From positions 51,698 through 115,697 of the forward strand of contig NW_006496343.1 in the NCBI RefSeq assembly GCF_000471905.2: a stretch of DNA of 64,000 bases, given 5' to 3'. The translations under genes were made by a program, and so were the position numbers. Numbering within the stretch: the stretch's first letter is position 1; each line of letters starts with the position of its first letter. The notes under the pieces were generated by a model that did no database searches, was not told the DNA's origin, and worked only from the letters and a program-made list of their open reading frames with translations. Origin of the DNA: Amborella trichopoda (Eukaryota; Streptophyta; Magnoliopsida; Amborellales; Amborellaceae). Below, piece by piece: positions 1-12,142 of this stretch.

Positions 1-2159
1 TCAACAAACTTTAACTCCTTCAGAATTCTCCCACGTCCTCCCTATGGTGCACCAAAGAAAAAACCATTGCTTTTAGATGAATTCTAAATTTGACCAGTAA
101 TCCTTTCAAATTTAGAAATAAGTTCATGCATAGTAATGGCTGAAGAAATGGAAGTCACAGAAAATAAACACATCATCAGCATAAAAAAAATGAGAGACCC
201 CATAATCACACCCTGAAGGAAACACCCTGAGAAGCGCCTACTAAAGAAATCCATGACCAGGAAAATAGATAAGGAGATAGAGGATTCCCTTGCCTCAAAC
301 CTCTCTTCCCTTTAAAATATCTCTTGGGTGAGCCATTCTTTAAAACAAAGAAGGAAGTAGTGGAAATACACAAGCGAACCCATAAAACAAATAACTCAGG
401 AAACCTAAAGCATGCATTCTACCAACAATAAATTCCTAGGAACCCTATCATATAGGCGTTGCTCAAATCGATTCGCAGACACTTTTTAGGTCGAGTTGAA
501 TTCACATAAGTTCATTTTCCATAAGAATATTATCTGTACTATGCCTACCTTTAAAAAATGTAGCCTTCTTAGGGTCGATAATATCAACAAAAACAACTCA
601 TAACCGATTGGAAATTATTGTGATGATTATTTTGTATAAGACATTACACAACCCAATAGGTCGAAAATGTTTCATCATCCTAGGTGCATCCACTTTAGGA
701 ATCAAACATATAAAAGCGGAGTTGATTTGCTTGAGAAGCTTACCTTTAGTGAAGAAATATGTGAGGGCCAGAAAAAGATCCCTTTTAATGACTTCCCATC
801 CAATCTTGTAGAATTCCACTGAAAGCCCATTCGAACCTGAGACATTTTCATTTTTTCATATCCCAAATGCATGCTTTGATCTCCTCCATATTTACTGCAT
901 CCATTAATTTGTCCTTGTGACAAGAATTGAGATGAATTGGCGACAAGAACTGATCAACCATATGTAGGTCAATATTGTTCTCCTAAGCTAATAGATCTTT
1001 GAAATAGCCAATCATATGATTTCAATGTCAACCTCAGTAGACAAAAAATTCCCATTCTGATATTTCAAAGAGATAATTATGTCATTCTTCATTCTCACCA
1101 CAGTCGATAGATGAAAATATTTGGTATAGGAGTTCCCCTCTTTTAACCAGTTTTGATATGATTTTTGCCTCCAAAATCTTTCTTCATCTCCTATAAGAGT
1201 TTGCAATTTCTGAGTACATTCTTTTTCCTTAGGCATGAATGTCTCATTGGAAGGATCCATGTGTAAGCTATCATGCAAAGATGATAGTTGATGTCAAACT
1301 ATTGCAATGGATTCCCCAACATAGCCAAACACATCCTTGTTCCATAAATGAAGGTCAGCCCTTAGTCTCTTAAATTTAGCAACAAAGCAATACTTGAGTA
1401 TCCCCCCCCACTTGGCGTTGCTAGGAATTAGAGGTAACATCCAAAAAACGGTGATGCTGCTCCCACATAGAAATATACTTAAAATGTATGGGCCCAACCA
1501 GATCCAAATCAGAAATAGAGACGAGTAAGGTACAATGATCGGCGGCGCCTTTAGGGAGTAACTGGATTTTGAATTAAGGGAAAGCCAAAACCCAATCAAT
1601 AGTTACTAATGCACGGTCCAACCTCCTTTTAATGCATCTTTTGCTCAACTGGCTATTATACCAAGAGAACAACCTTCTGACTACACCAACATCAATAGAG
1701 TATTGATGGTAAAGAATTGCTACCCCTCACTCTTTCTGAGGAATCTAATAGAGTATTGAAATACCCAATACTAGCCACAGAAGATTAATAGTTGCTCTTA
1801 AAGCCTCATATGGTCCCAAAGCGTGGTCCGTTGAGGCACATAGATGCATAAACCCCTGAGACAACTGAGATATTTCCATTACAAATACGAGTAGCCTCCA
1901 TAGTTATCATGTGATCATTTACATCAATTACTTTGATTGAGTAAATTAAAAGATTCCATAGGACTAAAATTCTGGATGTACCCTCAACCTCATTAGCAAT
2001 AAAGTTATTATAAAATCCCAACTTTTTAGACTAAATTTGGCTCAACTCCACATGAAGCTTAGATTCCAATAAAAAAAGAAGGCCAATATTATGTTGTCCT
2101 TTTAAATCCCCAATATCCGATATTATGAGACCCCTGACATTCCAAGCAGTAATTGACAT
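1..2159 (-). pseudogene. LINE ORF2 (endonuclease and reverse transcriptase), partial and disrupted
   Basis: An ATG at 2159 opens with MSITAWNVRGL, the usual start of the plant LINE endonuclease, and the domain continues through 2021-1806. Pieces at 1599-1294 and 1278-1012 match the region between endonuclease and reverse transcriptase. The piece at 819-598 carries FICLIPKVDAPRMMKHFRPI, an early reverse-transcriptase motif. Further downstream a KGKRGLRQGNPLSPYLF-like stretch near 290-235 is followed by the catalytic FYADDVFIF, with YADD at 172-183. The frame is broken at several points. The rest of ORF2 is outside the window. Confidence 0.82.
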
Positions 2160-2167
2160 AAAGAAAA

Positions 2168-4713
2168 TTAAAAGGTTTGGTAATTTGGTAAGGGAAACCT
2201 TACCTTTAGAAGTTGTTGGAGCACGCTGAGCCTTATAAGGTAACCCTTCTTGGCACCAACAACTACTAGAGCTAATCCTTTCTTATTACCAATAGTTGAT
2301 AAAGATAGACCCTTCTTGTCACCAATAGCTGTCAACGAAGCTTTTAATTGCGATCTAGTTTGAGCTTGAGGAAGCTTTTCACTATTCCCATGATCCTGTA
2401 ATCGCTTACTAGAACCTTCCACCTTATCAACTTCCTTTTCCATAGACTTGCGAAGACTTACTAAGACCATGCCTTTTTGAAACTTGACTTTCTGCTTGGA
2501 ATTGTGACCACCAACAATATTCCCCATGCCATCCTCTAGCGTGTCCCCCTGAGGCTGAACCACACCCATACCATTACTATTGGTTTTTGGATCCTTCAAA
2601 AGCAAGGGATCCAAAATGGCCTCAACATCATACTCCTCGCCATCTTTCTCTACGTCAGCAGTGACATTAACCTGCTTGAGATTGTGCTCACATTCCTTCT
2701 CATCATGGCCATGGACTGAGGAATGCATGACTGTAGGTGCAACAACTGATTCATCAGTCACCACTGTCGTCATGATATCAACATGTGTTGTCATAGAATG
2801 GGCAGCATTGTTTACATCAGCCTAGATGTCCATAGTCAACAATGAAGCTTCACGGTTTAGAACTTCATTCTGTGGCAAGAGCGAGGACTCGCCATCCTTA
2901 TCTAGTGACGAAACACTCCCAATCACTGGCAGCAGATCTTCGACATCACCAGACACACCAATATTGTTAGCATTAGTCATAACTGTAACCTCATACTCCT
3001 GCTGCACATCAGAATCACCCATAGGAATACAAGTGTCGACTGTATTTTTCTCATAAGAGCCAACTACCTACTCAATAAGAGACACATCGTTATCCTCTTC
3101 GAGACTGGCTAGAATTTCCAAAATATTAAAAATGATATCCTTCTGGTCTACTTTGTTATTAACGTGAAAACCAACAGTATGGTCAGTAATCAGCACATTT
3201 TTCTCCTTTGACACATTGGGAAAGGTTGGAAAACCATTAGTGCTTTCCTTCACCCTCTTTTTATATACTAATTATTGTCTCCCTTTGACTAACTTCCAAT
3301 CCTCTTCCCCTGAGGGTAACTTAACAAAAGTACCACCATCAGAAACAATTGTTGCACTAAAGCTTGATGGGAGCCTTTGCATTTAAGCCTGCTCGATATA
3401 ATTCAAGCTTATGGCCCACCCACTGACATTTAGAACAGATCGAGGGAATGAACTCATAAACTATCTCTTGCCTATAATCCTGGCCACACATGTCCAACCA
3501 AACTTCAATCGAGCGTATCGTATATAAATCCAATGCAACACGCACCCTTGGCTTAGCCCTTGATCTTAATTTTGTCTGTTTGTCCATGAAGATGGGCTTT
3601 CCAACACTAGAGGCGATACAAAACAAAATTTTTGGCTCACAATACATCATTGGCAACCTTGGCAATTTGATCCAAATTGGCACAGTACTAGAGGGTTGAA
3701 CTGATGGATTCCATTCTTGACGCACCAAACATTTTTTGTTGATAAATCATGGCCCCCCCATACAGGCAACCTCCATCTCCTTCCTAGAACATAATTGAAA
3801 AATCAAGAAGCTCCCATCAACGGAGAATACTTCAATAACATTCTTAAGCCTCCATATTTTCTTCAACATCTCTTTCATATAATTCCAATCGGGTTGGCAG
3901 CCCAAGAAGTACCCCAATAAGCAGTTTTCCCACCTGCTCCAAAAAGAGTCCATCAACTTCTCTTCAATTTTCATAAATTTTTTATCATTAATAATTTAAG
4001 TAGGTAAAGTATCGATCTCCTCAAATTTAAACACTCCATTTTGAACACCCTTGGCACCAAATAACAGGTATGAGGACTTACCCAAGCCCCAACAACTGTT
4101 AGCTACGCTTCCATTCTTGTTCTTTGGAACTAAGGATGGAAAGTCGTACCTTACGACACCTTCACATGAGAAGCAGAAGTAGATCCCAGGTCGTTCTTAC
4201 TTCCAAAGTTTTTTTCTGAGTAACATCCACCTCCTTGCCTTTGTCAGAACTAGCAATAGGTTGACTTTCGATGTTGCCATCTATGGTATGCTTCGAACCC
4301 TCCCTTATAGGACTCTTGATGACCCCATCAAGGTCAACAATGGTAGATCTCGGGCTAGGGCCCATATGAAGATTTTCAAGGCCAGAATCTTGAACAATCA
4401 CTGTCTCTCGGTTCATGACACTTTGAGTAGTACCATCAAGACTATAACTTATGGACCTAGGAATATCCCCACAAGGAGAGAGAGCTCGCTGATCAGCATG
4501 CTCACCCATAGCCGTAGGTGCATGCACCCCATAACCATCGCAAATAACATAATTGAGACCTTGACCATACTCAACATCATTAACAAGCATATTTTTCCAC
4601 TCCCATTGTGCATATTCCTCTGTAGTAGCTTGATAGGCATTCCCTCGAGGAGCTAGTGGAGGGTTTTGAGTGAGCATGCATTGGATAGTCTCCTCAAAAA
4701 GGACGTATCCCAC
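2168..4713 (-). pseudogene. LINE ORF1 (gag-like, DUF4283 and zinc knuckle), disrupted
   Basis: This is the nucleic-acid-binding first ORF of the LINE. Open pieces run 4713-4162, 3974-3747, 3728-3357, 3253-3068, 3022-2822 and 2794-2168. The 3974-3747 piece carries the tryptophan- and glycine-rich DUF4283 pattern (WENCLLGYFLG). The 3728-3357 piece carries PIWIKLPRLP and then the knuckle CSKCQWVGH. The rest is an acidic, low-complexity linker, usual for plant LINE ORF1. Several stops and frame changes separate the pieces. The order of motifs makes the identification firm; exact ends are approximate. Confidence 0.75.
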
Positions 4714-5370
4714 TTTCCACTTCCAATATGAGTAGTTGCTTCCATCGAACGTTTTCGATTTTAAGAGTTTGACCTTGAACTATTTGCGGCTACATTTCTT
4801 AACTCAAATTACAACAAGATAATAAAAAATAAAATAGCAAGAAGTCCAATCTCTGATATCAATGAAAGTAGGACTATATGACCTGGGCAACTATAAAGCG
4901 ATAAAAAGTTATCTTCTTTTTTCTTTTTTCTTTTACCACCTGGATCATTTACAAGTGTCTAAACACAATAAATGAATTAGGAAAAACACAAAGTATGCCA
5001 AGGACTCTCACTTGCTTGCCATCAAAACAAATTCTCATTTAAAACAAAAAATATGAAAATCATATGAAAAAATAAATAAATTCAAGAAAGCATGAAATAA
5101 AACAATACCGTAAATCTTGCCTTAGGTTACTCCCAAGGACTTTGCACACCCATACCGGGTCTCCTCCAACAATGGCACACACGATCTCGGTCTAACTGTG
5201 TCTCATAACTTGGGAAGTCTAGTCAAAATCTTTTAAGAGCATGACATGGGAAGGTACAACTCAAGTACAAACACAAGGCTCAAAGATCAAAGAACATAGG
5301 CTAACGCCACCCACCAATGGCTTAGGCATGCCCCCCTTAGGGTTTGTAGTTACTATAAAGCTCAAAACCC

Positions 5371-5379
<9 letters not shown>

Positions 5380-5407
<28 letters not shown>
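5380..5407. repeat. (GA)n microsatellite
   Basis: An uninterrupted GA run of 28 bases lies in unclassified intergenic DNA. Confidence 0.95.
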
Positions 5408-5414
<7 letters not shown>

Positions 5415-6330
5415 TCAAGGTCAAGAGAGTAGACCCCCCCCATAGATAGTATTTATTAAATAGAGGCTTTGGGGTCTAATATTTTGCCTCCATTATGATA
5501 CTCAATATGAACCTTTGATCATTGAGCCCTATGAAATGAAGAGATCTTAACCATTCGTTCTTTAAGTCAGCCATCATGATTAAAAAGAATGAGGTAAAAC
5601 CATTATCTCTCAGTTTTCATAACTCTATTCCCATAAAAAATTGTGTAGAGTAAAATAATATGGTTTGTGAATCAATTTTCAATCAATTTCTACACTTGCT
5701 TATTTGGAATCAATTAATTTCATTCTATCGTATTTTCCTTTAATTTAAAAAAGTGGATGGCTTTCATTACATGCCACACCAAAATAGGAAAGAGAAGGAA
5801 GTGGGGCATCCCACACATGGAGGGCCATGTGGGCTCCACACCCCAAAAAGTGGGCCCAAAGTCCTAATGGCCCCCCACACCCTAATTATATTTTAGATTA
5901 ATAAATATTTTTATAAAACTATTAAATATTTTATTTCTCTCTCTAACTAAAATAAATAAAGAAATGAGTTTTTCCTCATCTAAAAATCCATTTTCAGTAA
6001 AATAAAATATCTAGATAGGTCTAAAAATTCTTTTAATTATCTAAAATATAATTAAAACATAATTATGTGAATTAAAGAAGATTTTATGAGAGTTGGATCC
6101 AAAGTGTTAGGAATATAACAGATATATTGAGAACTTCATCTTTTCTAGAAACTACTTCTCACTGCAACTTCTCAAACTGGCCCAATAGCTCTCATGACCT
6201 ACAGCTCTTTGTAGGGGTTCATGATTAGACTGTCAAAGTTAGTCAATAAATGAATGAGATACGATCCCAGTCCATGGATTACAGTTCCCTAGAAGTCTAG
6301 GCTTCATTCTAGCTTGATACCACTTGGGTT

Positions 6331-6360
6331 CCCCTCCAACACTGTCTAGTGTTGGAGGGG
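6331..6360. repeat. Perfect 13-bp-stem hairpin
   Basis: The arm CCCCTCCAACACT (6331-6343) is followed by a 4-base loop and its exact reverse complement (6348-6360). No transcript or element end could be tied to it. Confidence 0.85.
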
Positions 6361-6769
6361 ATCATCTCTTCGGAATATGTACGCAACATACACCCTCATC
6401 TAGAGGGCTACTTCCCATACAACCATCTAGTATACATACCGTGTGATGGTCATGATGAGGATTTTTACGCTTGTCCTCTCTTGCCAACTATCACACACAC
6501 GGGTCACACCCAATCCCTTACCAACCGCCCTGATCAAAACTCTGGCCTCATCAAGAGATAACCCCACATCAAAACACTTATCGGTTGTGCACAAACGCGT
6601 AGGACTATGGGTTTTAGATATTAACCTAAGCCAAAGCCAGTCAAAGCTCAAGTGAGTCTTGACATTAGTAATGCCTCACAATCTAATCTTAAACACACTC
6701 ACGTTGGAGCTAAAATTTCACTATAAATAGTTTAAGTACATACTCTCATGAGGCCTTTAAATGGCCACA

Positions 6770-8084
6770 TAACCCCAATACTTGGCACTATTCCGGTTTG
6801 GATCAAGCTTCCTAATCTTTCTATATTATGTTAGGAACCAGAAATGCTCGCTCATTTGAAAACTAGGGCAGAGGCAAGGGTTTGTGTCGAGATGAATATT
6901 AATGGTGAATGCCTAGAGGAAATTCTGGTCAACTTGGATGGTTGCTTAATGTGATAAAAGGTTCTATATGAATTTATGCTAGTGTGTGTAAGAATTGCAA
7001 GTTTCTTGGTCATAGAGACAAGCTTTATAGAACGTGCTTTGAATCTATCGGAAAGAACCTCAAGGTTCAAACGCAGCATATAGAAAACACCGAACCTAGG
7101 GAACCTGAAAAGCTAAATGGTGAGGATGTTTGGTGGGTGAAAAAGGAGGCAAGGAGTTTTTGTTTCAGAAAAAGTCAGCCCCTATGAATGCAGGCATGCT
7201 TGATGTTCTTGCCGAGCTTGAGGATGGTGATTGCTGACTGCAAATTGCTTTGGGAGAATGAGCAAATGATCAAGGTTCACAGGAACCCATTAGATTGGTG
7301 GCTGTGGCAAAGAACCCCTTCATCCTCTGCATTAGATAAAGCTTTGGAGGGTGGGGATTCTACATCACGTACAAGCCCCTCATCTTCATGGGATGGGAGC
7401 ATGGAGGGCAATCTTGTTGTTTTGAATGGAGGGCCATCAGATGATGGAATGAACATTGAGGATGATGCAGTTGGTATTGATGGCAAAGTGGTTTATAGAT
7501 TAGATGGGCACAAGTTGGATGAGGCTAAGATTATCAAGGTCCACCTGTTTTAGAGAAAGCAGCTGTTGAATTTTCTCTCTTGGAAGACCATGTGTCCTAA
7601 TTGGATCTTAATCAAAATAGAAAGGCCATCTTTTTGGAGGAGAATGTAGGGATGGTTAGCACATTGGGAGGAGAACGTGATGGCAGTTTCTATGCATGAT
7701 TTAGGACACGAAACTTTCATGATTTTGAATGAGGTTACTGAAAACGAAAGCTTACCTATTGAAAATGGAAGTTTTAACTATTTCGTGGAGGTTGAGAATG
7801 CAACGGTTAACAAAGAAAATTCAATGTCATCACAGGAAACGTTGCCACATTATGTAGTTGAAGTGGGCGATGGATTTGCAACGGAAGTGTTGGCTATTGT
7901 TACGACCAAAGAACCAGCTAAGAGGAAAATGTCGGGGATGAGCTTGCGTCCAATCCAACCTAGCGATGGGGGACTATGGGAGCTTCATTGTTACTTGTCC
8001 ATGATATTCTTCCGAGGATTCTTGGGGACGACAGCAGCAGTGGACACATCATGCGTAGTAGCTATGGTTGATCCTACGGCCTAA
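6770..8084 (+). pseudogene. LINE ORF1 remnant
   Basis: The segment starts inside ORF1 with IPVWIKLPNL-like coding (about 6791-6830). It then shows RVCVEMNINGE and a degenerate knuckle, MCKNCKFLGHRDKLY, in the 6984-7187 frame. The downstream pieces 7188-7553 and 7677-8084 are acidic, Ser/Gly-rich linker as in LINE ORF1. Frame changes and stops lie between pieces. The amino-terminal half of the domain is absent, which fits 5' truncation at insertion. Confidence 0.7.
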
Positions 8085-8265
8085 GTTCCTTTGAAGGTTG
8101 ATAAGAATATTGGATATAGAGTTAAAGGTAGTTTGCAGCAGCACTCACAACACAAAGCAAAACTGAGAGTAAAATGAATGACGAGGTCAAAATCAAGTGT
8201 TGTACAAAAGGAACGGGGTACTTGCCACCCAGGTATGCCTAATTCTTCTTAATTTCTCCTATATT

Positions 8266-9004
8266 TATCATTGATTGAAATGTTAGAGGTAGAAATACAA
8301 CAGGAAGAATATCAAACATTAGAAGCATTATTCTTAAACATGATGTTGGCTTATGTTTTCTGCTGGAAACAAGGGTGAAATTGCAATTGTCTGGTAGGTG
8401 GTCTAGAAAGATTGGGTTTTATAACTCTTTTGTGATTAATGAGTTGTATGGGAAAATCAGAATTATGATGACATTGAATCCTAGTATATATGTTGTGAAT
8501 GTTCTCTCTAACCGATTAATTACTACTAAGGTTCATAGACCAAGTACAGGGACTTCTTTTATTATCAGAGGGGTGTATGGGTGGAATTCATTGTTAAAAA
8601 GAGCCATCTTATGGGATCATATTCGGTACTTAAAAATCACTTATACAGGGCCTTGGCTGATTTTGGCTGACTTTAAGTCCATTCTGGATGGGTCTGAGAA
8701 GAGAACTTAGTGCAGAAGCTCGGAATTTTGCAAGTGTTAGCTGATTGTGGTCTTGTAGATTTAGGTTCTTCTCGTGATTGGTGTACTTGGTTGAATAGCA
8801 GTGTGGAATCTTTGTGTATATAAGTGCGGCTTGATCAAGCGTTAACCAATTCAGATTGGATGCTAACTATGCCTAATGCTAAAGTGGAGTTGTAGTCGAA
8901 AGGAACTTCAAATCACTCTCCCCTGCTGGTTACACCTTCGTTTTTCCCTCCTTCCAATTCTAAATCATTCTATTATTTTTTAATGCGGCATGATTTGGAG
9001 ATTT
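8266..9004 (+). pseudogene. LINE ORF2 endonuclease remnant
   Basis: The domain begins with a NVRGRN-type start in which the preceding tryptophan codon is now TGA (about 8266-8290). It continues as FLLETRVKLQLSGRW and KIGFYNSFV, then GPWLILADFKSIL near 8650-8690, typical of apurinic-type LINE endonucleases (DNase I-like fold). A stop falls at 8708 and more follow. Homology fades near 9005, where unrelated AT-rich DNA begins. Confidence 0.75.
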
Positions 9005-10012
9005 GTACCCGATGGTGATCATTTCGGGTCCTACTCACATGGGTGTGAGAGGGTCTCATAGGATCATTACTCTTGTTTTGTAGCCTATATTCTTCCCACA
9101 TCTCTTCGACGTAGCACAACTATCATAGTCCATCTTCCACGCCATTTTACACGTTGTTTTCTCTTGGAATATCTATTTACAATGGAATACCTATTTACAA
9201 CTTGTAATACAATGGTTGCATTGACTAATATTATTAGGATATTAGGCATTATTTCATTACATGATTAATATTAGGATATTAGTTAATCAGGATTAAAAAA
9301 AAATAGTACTAGCTCATAGGATAATAAATAAAGTAAAAAATATTACTAATACTAGTTTATTGAACAGTAAAAAAAATACACTACTTCAAGAGATATTTTA
9401 AGAGAGGAAAATATCTCTAGCTCATTCCACTTTAGAATTTGTTTACAAGTTTCTTTATCAATTATATCACATTGCAAGTATAAATTTATGTATTAATTTT
9501 ATTAAAAAATGGGAGCAAATTTCTGTTTCTAAATTCTATATTTCTGTTCAGACTAATTATTATTATTTATTTGTGAGGGTCATACCCTTAAATTTTATGA
9601 ATCATGCTTATTACAATATTATAATTAATAATTATACTAATTACAATGATAACCAAATCTTATATTTTATTTATTAATTTATTTACATTGTAAATTATAC
9701 AATGTATTATTTTTTGTTACAGTTGTAAATTAGATTTTTAAAATAGACGATATTATAAGACAAAATTCATATTTATTCTTATTTGTACAGCAAAATGATT
9801 ATAAAATATAAACCAATAATTATAATTTTAATGTATAATATTGTAGTTAGTTAGGTTGTAATAAGTTTGGATTAGTAAAGAGAATTACTAAATGTTTGAT
9901 GCGATACTAAATTCACTTTATATGAAAATTTATTTTCTTTAATCTTATAATATGAAAGTGTTTTCTAATATTTTAAAATTATTTTGATACAATATTATAT
10001 TATTATATCATA
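9005..10012. other. AT-rich insertion DNA inside the LINE, unclassified
   Basis: About 1 kb of very AT-rich sequence separates the LINE endonuclease from the MITE. It has no reading frame of interest and no recognised termini. It is part of the composite insertion that broke ORF2. Confidence 0.5.
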
Positions 10013-10021
10013 ATTAATAAT

Positions 10022-10535
10022 GGGAAAGATTTCTATACTTCCCCTACAACATAGAAGATCTATGCTTCCCTTGCCATCCAGCCGTCCAATTTTCATCAAG
10101 AAAGCCACTCACTGTTTGATCTTAGATCTGACGTCTCAAAGTATTTTATTTTTAGTTTTTTTTTTATAAAAATTGTATGATTATGAAATTCCGTACGTGT
10201 CATCTTCTCATTGGGGCTCACCTATAAAACTATTAAAAATAATTTTTCGATAAAATATAATAAGCAAAATACCCCTTAAATTTTCAGGGGTATTTTGGTC
10301 ATTTTATTTTATAGGAAATATGTTTTTAATATTTTTTGCTAGTGTGAGTTTAATAGAGGATTGGACGTCCAAAATTTGGTGCCAAAATAGTTTATAAAAA
10401 TAAAACTAAAAATAAAATAGTGTAGAGACGTGACATTATGATTGGGGCAATTTTAGCCCTCCATTCCGAATGGACGGTTGGATAAGGGGAAGTATATAAG
10501 TTTTGTTCTGTAGGGGAAGCATAGAAAGCTTGCCC
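10022..10535. mobile_element. MULE-type foldback MITE, 514 bp, copy 1
   Basis: The ends are GGGAAAGATTTCTATACTTC and, reverse-complemented, GGGCAAGCTTTCTATGCTTC, followed by further inverted similarity over roughly 190 bases on each side. Identical 9-bp sequences ATTAATAAT flank it (10013-10021 and 10536-10544). A 9-bp target duplication with long inverted ends is the hallmark of Mutator-like elements. There is no coding capacity. A second, more diverged copy lies at 41224-41710. Confidence 0.85.
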
Positions 10536-10558
10536 ATTAATAATTATACATATATTCA

Positions 10559-10806
10559 AACGAGAAAACAACATTTTACTATTCACCTATTTTTACAAAG
10601 TAATGAAAGTACATAATACACCACTCCTAATTTCTTTTAGAAACTAAAAAAACACATTTTTTAGAGACTTATAGTGATTTTTTGAAAAAATTTTGGGACA
10701 AAATTTGCCGATTCGGCTGATTCTCCGATCCGATTTACCAATTCCTTGATTCGACATGGGTATAGGTGTGACCGATTCCAGTCACCAATCCGTTTTTTTT
10801 AACCTT
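10559..10806 (+). repeat. Dispersed repeat (hAT-like end), copy related to 58438-58684
   Basis: About 248 bases share a collinear pattern with 58438-58684: a TTTTTGTAAA-like A/T block, ACTCCTA, then an array of GATCCGATT/GACCGATTCC words, ending in a T-rich tract with ACCT. The end TTTTTTTTAACCTTG resembles the CAAGGTTTTAAAA termini of other small elements in this window. No target duplication was identified. Confidence 0.5.
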
Positions 10807-11640
10807 GCTTAAAGGTAGATTGATCGCTGATAATGTTGTCATGGTTAATGAGTTAGTTTCCTTATGCCATAGAGCTTCAGATAGACCGAAAACGTGCCTT
10901 CAACTAGACCTATGGAGCACATATGACAGGGTGCCCTAGAGGTTCATTCTTCAGAGACTTAGCATTAAGGCTTCCAGTTATCTCTATTTCTTGTGTACAA
11001 TTGTGCATGACTATTCCTTCTTTCTCTATTATGCATGATGGTTCTCCTGTAGGTTATTTTAGAGGCAAGCGTGATCTTCGACATGGTCCTTGTATGAGTA
11101 CTGTCAACATACTTGTTTCTTTTTGTGATGGATTATCTTAGTAGGATGCTTGATGAACTATTTCATAACAAGTCCTTGCCTCTTACCTTTCTTTCGGATA
11201 GCACTTATGGAGTCGATCATCTTCTCTATACAGATGATGCTCTTATCTTCTCTTGCACCATAGCTCAAGGAGCCTCCTCTATGAGGCATATTTTTTGATG
11301 ATTTCTACAAGGTAACTGGTCAGAGAGTAAATTATTATAAAAATAACGATATATTCTGTGGTGTTCTTGACCATGTCAAAACTTAGATACTGAGCATGTT
11401 ACAATTTGGTGTAGGCGATTTACATGTTATATATCTGGAGTTACTTTTATTTTATGGCTCTTTGAAGCATTCGCATTGTCAAAATTTAATTGAAAAGTTC
11501 TTCAGCAAGATTAGCTTGTGGCAAGCATTATCCCTCTTATTTGCAACAATTACAGTTCATCAAGTCTATTTTGAGTGCTTTGGTTATTTACTAGATGCTA
11601 TCCTTTATCTTGCTAAGGCATCCTTCTAATATCATTCAGA
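10806..11640 (+). pseudogene. LINE ORF2 reverse transcriptase remnant
   Basis: The LINE resumes with KGRLIADNVVMVNELV (about 10814-10860) and LQLDLWSTYDRVP. The piece 11113-11298 carries the catalytic region as LLYTDDALIFSC, where YTDD stands at the YADD position. Stops and frame changes break the domain repeatedly. The fingers motifs that should precede it are absent, so the insertion upstream was accompanied by loss of coding sequence. Confidence 0.75.
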
Positions 11641-12105
11641 AGTTGCAATGTAATATCCTTTTGATATTAAGGGACTACACTTGGTTAATTGGAACATGCT
11701 ATACTTGAAACAAGAGGAGTTGGGACTAGGACTTCAACATGTTATGGATTTCAATCTAACTGATATGATGAAACTGGCATGGAGAATCATTTCTAACCCA
11801 TATTTTCTCCTGGTAAAATTCTTCGAACATAAATAATTTGCAATACTACAGTTTAGCAGCCCAACTTTAGAATCTGCTTGCATGCATAGTGGTATCACCA
11901 ATAGGCTGCAATCAAATATTATATGGGTGGTTGGTAATGGGAGGGAGATTGACTTCTGGAATGACCCATTGTTATCAGAATAGTCATTGCTAGAGATCTA
12001 TTGCACAAACACTATCTTGGCTACTGGTTCCTCGATCATGGTCAAGGTGTCTGATTTCCAGGACAGTGTACCTCTGAAATGGAATCTTCCTTCATCCTTC
12101 TCTCT

Positions 12106-12142
<37 letters not shown>

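Larger units (their letters stand above)
1..4790 (-). mobile_element. L1-type LINE, decayed, 3' part beyond the window
   Basis: A non-LTR retrotransposon read on the minus strand. From its 5' side it shows an ORF1 with a DUF4283-like segment and a CCHC-type knuckle (about 4713-2168), then an ORF2 that begins near 2159 with an endonuclease and continues into reverse transcriptase up to the window edge. Stops and frame changes split every domain, so the copy is dead. The domain order matches plant L1 elements. The poly(A) tail and any RNase H domain would lie left of position 1. The 5' boundary near 4790 is an estimate, because no target duplication can be located with only one end present. Confidence 0.85.
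4791..6758. other. Unclassified AT-rich, repeat-like DNA between two LINEs
   Basis: No gene can be supported. The stretch contains a GA microsatellite at 5380-5407 and a 13-bp-stem hairpin at 6331-6360. The part from about 6100 to 6700 is less AT-rich and may be a decayed LTR or other repeat, but no termini or coding motifs were recognised. Confidence 0.5.
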
